This document shows positions 23,950 through 29,272 of a stretch of DNA of 29,272 nucleotides, in pieces (the stretch's first letter is position 1; each line of letters opens with the position of its first letter). The notes under the pieces were generated by a model. It had not been told where the DNA came from. It ran no database searches and saw only the letters and a list, made by a program, of their open reading frames with translations. Location of the stretch: positions 1 to 29,272 of the forward strand of contig CAZAXX010000027.1 of the NCBI GenBank assembly GCA_964489265.1, read 5' to 3'. Source of the stretch: CAYRUP01 sp964489265. Its GTDB lineage: Bacteria > Pseudomonadota > Gammaproteobacteria > DSM-16500. The translations under genes were made by a program, and so were the position numbers.

Positions 23950-24642
23950 TTAAAAATAAATATCACGAAAATATTCAAATATCATAATCATCTCCACCAT
24001 ATTCCCCGCGAGAAACGATCTTCCCCCATAAAGCTTTGCTAAAATTTGATTAGCCGCTTTCAATTCTTTAACTGCAAGTAACTGGTTTTCTGCTATGTCG
24101 GGTGAATTTATCATGCGATGTTGTTTTGCAGATTCAATATGCACAAGCACATCTGCCAACATGACTTGAATAATTTCTTTATTGATTAATGTATTTTTTG
24201 CTGAATGGCGATTTTTTAAATGTGAATAGATAGCGTTGAGAAACTCCATTGTCCAAGACAACTGAGCGTCTAATACTTTATTTTTGAATTGAATAACATA
24301 GTTCAAATAATCATGATTCGCATGCATTGGATCTAAAGCTGTCACACTACATCCGATTGAGAGCTGATGTTTATTTAACAGATCACAATTAATAAATTTA
24401 CAAGCTGCTTTATTTAATGTGAATCCATATTCGCCAGAAATGACTGATAAATTTTCTTTTTGCATTGCCGCGCTATGAAAAATAAAATATCCGTCGCGCA
24501 GGATTGCATCAATATTCAAATCATCTAAATAATGAAATGGCTCCATTCCAGATTGCCGCAGACTAAAACGCCGATAACCAAATTTATTGTCATCCAGCAT
24601 TGGAAATGACGTTTTTAATTGTTGGGTTGCCACTTCGATCAT
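23950..24642 (-). CDS. Acyl-CoA dehydrogenase-like protein lacking most of the N-terminal domain
   Basis: 230 residues. The C-terminal 80 residues (EIIQVMLADVLVHIESAKQH ... LAVKELKAANQILAKLYGGRSFL ... EYFRDIYF) read like the C-terminal four-helix bundle of acyl-CoA dehydrogenases, including the LYGG(R/x)xFL turn. The N-terminal 130 residues resemble the middle beta domain only faintly. No EGT catalytic Glu is seen and the N-terminal helical domain is missing. It could be a non-catalytic partner subunit of the dehydrogenase at 22829, or a diverged oxidase. AAGGAG precedes the ATG, and the start overlaps the preceding stop by 4 bases (ATGA). The call is tentative. Confidence 0.6.
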   Translation of the reverse strand: MIEVATQQLKTSFPMLDDNKFGYRRFSLRQSGMEPFHYLDDLNIDAILRDGYFIFHSAAMQKENLSVISGEYGFTLNKAACKFINCDLLNKHQLSIGCSVTALDPMHANHDYLNYVIQFKNKVLDAQLSWTMEFLNAIYSHLKNRHSAKNTLINKEIIQVMLADVLVHIESAKQHRMINSPDIAENQLLAVKELKAANQILAKLYGGRSFLAGNMVEMIMIFEYFRDIYF

Positions 24643-25502
24643 TTATATCTCCTTAATAATACATAGCCTATATCCGCTGTCTCTGCATCTTCATCTAACA
24701 TTAAAATCAAATCAGCCACATCATCGCAATCTTGTAAATCATGCAAACAAGCAAGCAATGGAAATACGCCTGGGTAATTTGGAATAATATTTGTAACAAC
24801 ATTCTCTAAACATAAATGACTGTTTTCATATTGATAATGAAAAACACTATTATTTTTAAATATGAGTTTGAATTTTGACTGTGGAATGGAATATATATTG
24901 CATGTTTCGAATACCAATTTATCAACCGATTTAATTTTTTCTTTTTGTTTTACTTCAGACAAAATTATTTCATAGTTATTTTTAAGAAAAGATTTTTTAG
25001 AAACTAACAAACCAAAAGCAACATCATGCAAAGGCATAGTTGGTCTGACCTCTCCTCCTGGAGTCGTCGTTTGCTCCATCACAAGTATCATTACATTATT
25101 ATACTGACTTGCCTGTAGATATTTTTTTGTTATATTTAGCGCAGTAAAAAATCCAAGTGACCCATGATCACTGACGTCGATTATTTTTCCTGCTAGCTCA
25201 TGCCGATCAAAAAAATAAGTTCCTGCACTTGCGTAATCCGGATCAAATTCATGTGACCAAGCGACTACGACAAATAAATCAATCTGACTTAACGTATTTT
25301 TGGGTATTTTTGCAAAAACCCCGTCACCTAACTCAGTAAAAGAATATTGTGATCCTGCAAGAAAAGTTTGTTGAGATAATTGCTCGCCATACACGGCATA
25401 TAAATCTTGGTAATATCGTATAAAGCGCGTGCGTGGCTCTCGTGGTTGCCGTACTGGGAAACGAGCAAAATAACTTTCTGATAAATTTATTTTATTTAGC
25501 AT
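24639..25502 (-). CDS. Degenerate thiolase-fold (ketosynthase-like) protein without catalytic Cys
   Basis: 287 residues. The segment LSQIDLFVVVAWSHEFDPDY, KIIDVSDHGSLGFFTALNI, YNNVMILVMEQTTTP and MPLHDVAFGLLVSKK follows the strand-helix-strand order of the KAS III N-terminal half. It aligns with FabH text 'DVAAACAGFTYAL', but the catalytic Cys is replaced in DVSDHGSLGF (109-118). The C-terminal half ends in IGYVLLRR, like the last strand, with no clear His/Asn pair. So it is probably catalytically dead, perhaps a scaffold or partner of the KAS III-like enzyme at 14926. AAGGTGG stands upstream of the ATG. It overlaps the carrier-protein gene by 11 bases. Confidence 0.6.
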   Translation of the reverse strand: MLNKINLSESYFARFPVRQPREPRTRFIRYYQDLYAVYGEQLSQQTFLAGSQYSFTELGDGVFAKIPKNTLSQIDLFVVVAWSHEFDPDYASAGTYFFDRHELAGKIIDVSDHGSLGFFTALNITKKYLQASQYNNVMILVMEQTTTPGGEVRPTMPLHDVAFGLLVSKKSFLKNNYEIILSEVKQKEKIKSVDKLVFETCNIYSIPQSKFKLIFKNNSVFHYQYENSHLCLENVVTNIIPNYPGVFPLLACLHDLQDCDDVADLILMLDEDAETADIGYVLLRRYK

Positions 25503-25764
25503 CGGATGCCACCTTTGCTAATTGTCGCTCTATATATTCATTTATTGTTTGAATACATTCTAGATCACTCATATCTAAGGTATCTGGATCCACAATAAAT
25601 CCTTCGATTAATTCTTCCAATGCCATCAAAAATGTTAATGATGTAATTGAATCAAGCCCAACATCGTCACGTAGTTTGGTTTGTGGTGTCAGATCGGCCA
25701 GAGGTTTTCCATTTAATGCTTTTGTCAAAGCCATTTGAATTTTTTCCATAAAACATGCTTGCAT
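25492..25764 (-). CDS. Acyl carrier protein
   Basis: 90 residues with the phosphopantetheine motif GLDSIT (Ser39) after DDVGL, the pattern of carrier proteins. The rest is acidic and helical (ALEELIEGFIVDPDTLDMSDL...) and ends with a short Lys-containing tail. It carries intermediates as thioesters for the two ligases, dehydrogenases and acyltransferase. First gene of the tight operon; its end overlaps the thiolase-fold gene by 11 bases. GGAA is 8 bases upstream of the ATG at 25764; a start at the second ATG (25749) is possible. No phosphopantetheinyl transferase gene is in the window. Confidence 0.9.
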   Translation of the reverse strand: MQACFMEKIQMALTKALNGKPLADLTPQTKLRDDVGLDSITSLTFLMALEELIEGFIVDPDTLDMSDLECIQTINEYIERQLAKVASDAK

Positions 25765-25901
25765 CGTAATAGTTCCATTAGTGAATAAATAAAATTTTTG
25801 TTATTGAGTAATGCTGAGTTAAAGCTGGGATGGGTGTAGGTGTAGGCTCGAATTGATAGCTATTTTTATCATCGTCATCGCAAACAGCGATCGCGTTTTT
25901 C

Positions 25902-25943
25902 TGGATTGCCGCGCCCACAGAAAACGTGGGCTCGCAATGACGG
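25902..25943. repeat. Dispersed repeat, family B
   Basis: GGATTGCCGCGCCCAC, a short A-rich loop, then GTGGGCTCGCAATGACG. The stem GCCCAC/GTGGGC makes a hairpin. It lies 3 bases past the decarboxylase stop codon, in the 182-base gap before the carrier-protein gene. The remainder of the gap holds an A+T-rich stretch that probably contains the operon promoter (no clear -35/-10 picked). Confidence 0.75.
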
Positions 25944-25946
25944 GTC

Positions 25947-27206
25947 TTAATTCATCTTTTGTTTTCTAAAAAAATCATCCGCGACATCTCGCTCGCGAAT
26001 TAACTTAACTTTGTCTTGATCCAACAATATTTCAGCAGGATGGCCATGTCCTAAAAACAAAACGGGTGATGCTGTTGGACCGTATGCGCCCGATGCGGCA
26101 ATTACAATATAATCACCTACTTTTGCTTCAGTTAAGATAACTTCTCGACCTATCACATCCGCCGGCGTACAAAGCGGACCAGTAATGTGATAACTTCTGC
26201 TTTTTTTTGATTTTGATTTCGTGAGCAGGGTGATTGGGAAATTTCTTTTTAATACTGAACCATACCCCGCTGCAGTTAAATGACAATTCATGCCACCATC
26301 CGTAATGAGAAACGGTACATTTTTTGAGATTTTTATGCAGTCAATTCGACTGATTAATACGCCCGCGGTTGCCACTAAATACCGGCCACTTTCCAAGATA
26401 ATGCGCATTTTTGGATGTTGTTTTTTATAATTCATCACGAACGGGGGCATTAATTTATTAAGTTCTTGCATATTAAAGTCAGTTTCGTTTTTAAAATATG
26501 GCACGCCGATACCACCACCTATATCCAGCATGCTGAAATCCATTCCCCATTCGTTTGCTAATTCGTCTGATAATGCAAAAATATTTTTCGTATTTTCAAA
26601 AAACTTTTCTGCTTGCAAAATACGTGTTCCGTTAAAAACATGAATTCCGATGATATTGACAGAATTTTTTTTAAGAAAAAATTTTTTATTCTTAAAGACA
26701 TCTTGCTGATCAATACCAAATTGCGAAGGAACGCCGCCCATTTTTAGAGAGGCGTCTCGCACGGCAAAGGATGGATTAATCCTAATTGCAACATTAGCAA
26801 CCACTCTCCTCGTTTTCGCTAATTCATTTATATAATTTAATTCTTCTTTTGACTCACAGACTATGGCATATATCTTTTTTTCTAAAGCATAAAGTATTTC
26901 GTTTGGTTTTTTGAGTGGGCCAACAAATAAAATATTTTCTGGCAAATAGCCCGCTAGTAACGCGCTTTGCAATTCCAATCCTGAACAAACTTCTGCGCCG
27001 GCGCCTAATTTATTTAATGCAGCTGAAATAGCTAAATTTGGATTTGCCTTCAGCGAATAAAATATATCAACATGATCCGCACAAGCCTTTTTTAATGCGG
27101 CATAATTTTCTTCAATTTCCATGCGATCATAAACATAAAGTGGCGTACCAAATTTTTTGGCTACTTCTTGAAGCGCTTCATTTTGATTACGTATGGAATA
27201 GTGCAT
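25947..27206 (-). CDS. PLP-dependent decarboxylase, BtrK / exosortase-A-associated type
   Basis: 419 residues, fold-type III (alanine racemase-like) decarboxylase. Lys53 in YSLKANPN binds PLP. HVFNGTRI, the phosphate loop GGGIGVPYF, ESGRYLVA, DGGMNCHL, the catalytic-Cys motif GPLCTPADVIG and GAYGPTASPVLFL are seen in order. GPLCTPxDV and DGGMN-H are the marks of the exosortase-A-associated decarboxylases and of BtrK, which decarboxylates glutamyl-carrier protein to 4-aminobutyryl-carrier protein. The adjacent carrier protein and matching ligase support a carrier-bound amino acid substrate. Diaminopimelate decarboxylase (LysA) is the main alternative but fits context poorly. AGGC stands just upstream of the ATG. 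Divergent from murI. Confidence 0.87.
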   Translation of the reverse strand: MHYSIRNQNEALQEVAKKFGTPLYVYDRMEIEENYAALKKACADHVDIFYSLKANPNLAISAALNKLGAGAEVCSGLELQSALLAGYLPENILFVGPLKKPNEILYALEKKIYAIVCESKEELNYINELAKTRRVVANVAIRINPSFAVRDASLKMGGVPSQFGIDQQDVFKNKKFFLKKNSVNIIGIHVFNGTRILQAEKFFENTKNIFALSDELANEWGMDFSMLDIGGGIGVPYFKNETDFNMQELNKLMPPFVMNYKKQHPKMRIILESGRYLVATAGVLISRIDCIKISKNVPFLITDGGMNCHLTAAGYGSVLKRNFPITLLTKSKSKKSRSYHITGPLCTPADVIGREVILTEAKVGDYIVIAASGAYGPTASPVLFLGHGHPAEILLDQDKVKLIRERDVADDFFRKQKMN

Positions 27207-27408
27207 TATTGCCTCATTGCTTTTTTTGTGTTTTTGGATTTAGAAAAGATGAATGACAACATGCTGAGAAGTGTCATGCTTTGATTATTTGGGGGAAGTG
27301 CTGCGGGATTTTTGCTGGGAAGAATAATTGTTAAAGTAACTAGCTTTTAATTTTATGTCAACAGGATTTTTCTAAAATTTTTGTGGACGAAGTTAGGCCT
27401 GAAAACCT

Positions 27409-27450
27409 GGATTGCTACGCCCAGCAAAAAACGCTGGGCTCGCAATGACG
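27409..27450. repeat. Dispersed repeat, family B
   Basis: GGATTGCTACGCCCAGC, a short A-rich loop, then GCTGGGCTCGCAATGACG, with stem CCCAGC/GCTGGG. It lies in the divergent region 27207-27490 between the decarboxylase and murI. The rest of that region shows T-rich runs but no further feature I can name. Confidence 0.8.
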
Positions 27451-27490
27451 CCGCTTAGCCCTAGCCATCCCGCACATTTTTCGCTAAGAT

Positions 27491-28312
27491 ATGGCTTATA
27501 TGACAAAACACTCACCCACACATCCCATTGGAATTTTTGATAGCGGCATTGGCGGCTTGACCGTTGCGCAGGCTATTGTTAAGCACATGCCGAAAGAAAA
27601 TATTATTTATTTCGGTGATACTGCGCATCTGCCTTATGGCGATAAATCATCCGCAACTATCCAAGCTTACTCTGTCAAAATCGCCCACATGCTTTTGCAA
27701 CAGAAATGCAAATTGATTTTAATCGCTTGCAACTCCGCCTCAACCGCCGCCTATGAATTAATCAAGGAATATGTGGCGAGCAAAGCGATCGTGATGAATG
27801 TGGTTGATCCTACTATACAATTTTTACGTGACAATTATGCGCATAAAAAAATTGGCTTAATTGGCACACGACAAACCGTTAACTCCAATGTTTATAAGAA
27901 AAAAATTGATAACTTGAACCATGGCATTGAATTAATTTCTTATCCAACTAATTTATTGGCTTCTGCAATCGAAGAGTTTGGAAATAATGGCGTGACGGAT
28001 AGCCTGGTCGAAGAATATTTATCGCATGCATCTCTCAAAAAAATTGACGCATTGCTTTTGGCATGCACGCATTACGCAGTTGTTAAAGAAAAAATTGCTG
28101 ATTTTTTTCAACATAAAATTGATATCATTGATCCATCTGACGCTGTTGCCAAGGCTGTAAAAACACGCTTAACACAAGACAAATTGCTCAATCCAAATGG
28201 GCATGGTTTGAAAAATTTTTATATTTCTGATTACACTGAATCATTCGCAGCCGGTACAAAAATATTTTTTAAAGAAGAAATCAAATTAGAACATTATCCT
28301 CTCTGGGAATAA
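27491..28312 (+). CDS. murI: Glutamate racemase
   Basis: 273 residues (270 if the third in-frame ATG at 27500 is used). Interconverts L- and D-glutamate for peptidoglycan. Motifs: IFDSGIGGLTV, YFGDTAHLPYGDKS, Cys80 in ACNSAS and Cys192 in LLACTHY, the two catalytic bases. Normal length. The ribosome binding site is weak for either start (TAAG before 27491). It may be transcribed with rlmJ, which starts 74 bases later beyond a family B repeat. Confidence 0.96.
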   Translation: MAYMTKHSPTHPIGIFDSGIGGLTVAQAIVKHMPKENIIYFGDTAHLPYGDKSSATIQAYSVKIAHMLLQQKCKLILIACNSASTAAYELIKEYVASKAIVMNVVDPTIQFLRDNYAHKKIGLIGTRQTVNSNVYKKKIDNLNHGIELISYPTNLLASAIEEFGNNGVTDSLVEEYLSHASLKKIDALLLACTHYAVVKEKIADFFQHKIDIIDPSDAVAKAVKTRLTQDKLLNPNGHGLKNFYISDYTESFAAGTKIFFKEEIKLEHYPLWE

Positions 28313-28317
28313 AATGC

Positions 28318-28353
28318 TGGATTGCCACGTCGCTGCGCTCCTCGCAATGACGA
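28318..28353. repeat. Dispersed repeat, family B
   Basis: TGGATTGCCACGTCGC, then GCTCCTCGCAATGACGA. The same outer ends as the other family B copies, with a different centre. It is between murI and rlmJ. Confidence 0.75.
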
Positions 28354-28386
28354 CTCTTATCACATATACTGAGGTCTCACCATAAA

Positions 28387-29217
28387 ATGAATTATCGCCA
28401 CGTCTATCACGCCGGCAATTTTGCTGATGTGTTTAAACATATTATTTTAGTATCGCTCATCCAATCGTTGCATCGCAAAGAAACCGGATTTTGTTATCTT
28501 GAAACGCATGCGGGCATTGGCGTTTATGATTTGCAGTCTGATGCAACGCAAAAATGCAAAGAATTTAAAGATGGGATTAAAAAAGTATTAGGCCGACCGG
28601 ATCAGCCCGCACTTATTCAGGATTATTTAAATTGTGTTAAAAAATTAAATGAGAGTGATGAGCTGCGTTACTACCCCGGTTCACCTTATTTCGCGCGTCA
28701 ATTTTTGCGGTCGCAAGACAGGATGGTTTTATCGGAATTACATCCGGATGATTTTCTAACGCTTAAAAAAGTTTTTAGCAATGATTCGCAAACTGCAATT
28801 CATCATCAAGATGGGTATCAAAGTCTAAAAGCTTTTTTGCCGCCGAAAGAACGTCGGGGACTTGTTTTAATCGATCCGCCTTATGAAAAAGCAGAAGAAT
28901 TGGCGGCGTTGCCTGGGATTTTAGCAAAAGCGGTTGATCGTTTTGAAACGGGAATTTATGCGCTTTGGTACCCGATTAAAACAGAACGACGGCTTTCTTA
29001 TTTTTATCGTGATCTTAAAAACAAAATCAAACGGCCTATGTTAATTGCTGAAATGTATGTTCATCCAGAAGATGTGCAAACTGAATTAAATGGTTGCGGC
29101 ATGATTGTGGTTAATCCACCGTGGCAATTTGATCGGCAATTAGAAATAATTTTGCCGTGGTTGTGGAAAACATTGAGTGTGGAAGGACAGGGGCGGTTTG
29201 ACATACAGACGGCCTAG
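28387..29217 (+). CDS. rlmJ: 23S rRNA (adenine(2030)-N6)-methyltransferase
   Basis: 276 residues, the family's length. RlmJ transfers methyl from S-adenosylmethionine to N6 of A2030 of 23S rRNA. Recognised by the start NYRHVYHAGNFADVFKH, LETHAGIGVYDL, SELHP, and the N6-methylation motif DPPY (163-166). The C-terminal MIVVNPPW is also typical. Cytoplasmic and not essential. A possible TGAGGT ribosome site lies upstream. Followed by an edge repeat. Confidence 0.95.
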   Translation: MNYRHVYHAGNFADVFKHIILVSLIQSLHRKETGFCYLETHAGIGVYDLQSDATQKCKEFKDGIKKVLGRPDQPALIQDYLNCVKKLNESDELRYYPGSPYFARQFLRSQDRMVLSELHPDDFLTLKKVFSNDSQTAIHHQDGYQSLKAFLPPKERRGLVLIDPPYEKAEELAALPGILAKAVDRFETGIYALWYPIKTERRLSYFYRDLKNKIKRPMLIAEMYVHPEDVQTELNGCGMIVVNPPWQFDRQLEIILPWLWKTLSVEGQGRFDIQTA

Positions 29218-29250
29218 GTCTGACTGCGCGACACATACCGTCAAAACTGC

Positions 29251-29272
29251 AGGGGCGGACCCCGGCATGTTT
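29251..29272. repeat. Dispersed repeat (edge copy 2)
   Basis: AGGGGCGGACCCCGGCATG followed by TTT at the window end is the inverted counterpart of the sequence at 15-32. The copy is cut by the window end. Confidence 0.35.

Larger units (their letters stand above)
12493..25764 (-). other. Ten-gene biosynthetic and export operon, undescribed type
   Basis: All genes from 25764 to 12493 run on the minus strand with overlaps (4 bases at four junctions, 11 at 25492 and 14 at 18860) or gaps of 12-59 bases. No terminator is seen between them. They encode a carrier protein, two ANL ligases, two thiolase-fold proteins, two acyl-CoA-dehydrogenase-type proteins, a transglutaminase-fold protein and two export systems. 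The set lacks a modular NRPS or PKS, a phosphopantetheinyl transferase and a TolC-type channel. The PLP decarboxylase at 25947-27206 lies 182 bases upstream and is probably part of the system. Confidence 0.8.

Noticed and set aside
25854..25871. TGATA-N8-TATCA dyad upstream of the carrier-protein gene as a Fur box
   Set aside because: The half sites are 18 bases across rather than 15 and the centre does not match the consensus, so it is far weaker than the site at 927-941.
25902..25943. Family B repeat as a rho-independent terminator of the decarboxylase gene
   Set aside because: On the minus strand the hairpin is not followed by a T-tract.
25947..27206. Calling the decarboxylase LysA (diaminopimelate decarboxylase)
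   Set aside because: The GPLCTPADV and DGGMN-H motifs and the carrier-protein context fit the BtrK/exosortase-A type better.
27207..28312. Functional link between murI and the decarboxylase cluster (D-glutamate supply)
   Set aside because: murI is a housekeeping gene on the other strand, paired with rlmJ; adjacency alone is not evidence.

Overview
The window most likely comes from a host-associated gammaproteobacterium of the order Legionellales (Coxiella / Aquicella / Berkiella / Diplorickettsia side). The clues are an A+T-rich genome, housekeeping genes of gammaproteobacterial type (kdsB, ppiB, murI, rlmJ), a SlyB-like lipoprotein, a DUF1566 (Lcl-type) secreted protein, and above all an F-box protein preceded by a textbook PmrA box. 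PmrA boxes mark many Dot/Icm type IV effectors in Legionella and Coxiella. No rRNA, tRNA, CRISPR array or insertion sequence was seen, and no gene-free stretch exceeds 300 bases.

Left part (1-12412): small secreted proteins on the minus strand; a two-gene plus-strand unit of unknown proteins behind a near-perfect Fur box (959-3808); a beta-barrel outer membrane protein; cyclophilin ppiB; a two-gene membrane unit (5058-6491); a tiny cysteine-rich exported protein directly followed by a YbdK-type carboxylate-amine ligase (6578-7953); the PmrA-box F-box effector candidate (8026-8682); a DUF1566 protein; a quinone-oxidoreductase-like MDR enzyme; kdsB; and a second, weaker effector candidate (11363-12412).

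Central part (12493-27206, all minus strand): a compact, apparently undescribed biosynthetic operon. Ten genes from 25764 down to 12493 are overlapping or separated by at most 59 bases. In transcription order they encode an acyl carrier protein, a thiolase-fold protein without the catalytic Cys, an acyl-CoA-dehydrogenase-like helical protein, a full acyl-CoA dehydrogenase, a MATE exporter, an AMP ligase of the exosortase-A-associated type, an RND adaptor and pump, a KAS III-like acyltransferase, a stand-alone amino-acid adenylation protein and a transglutaminase-fold protein. A PLP-dependent decarboxylase of the BtrK / exosortase-A type lies just upstream. My reading, which is inference, is that an amino acid is loaded on the carrier protein, decarboxylated and/or oxidised, acyl-transferred, joined to a second activated amino acid, and exported.

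Right part (27491-29217): murI and rlmJ on the plus strand.

Two families of dispersed palindromic repeats sit between genes. Individual copies supply a stop codon (19963) and a ribosome binding site (about 14910) to genes of the biosynthetic operon.
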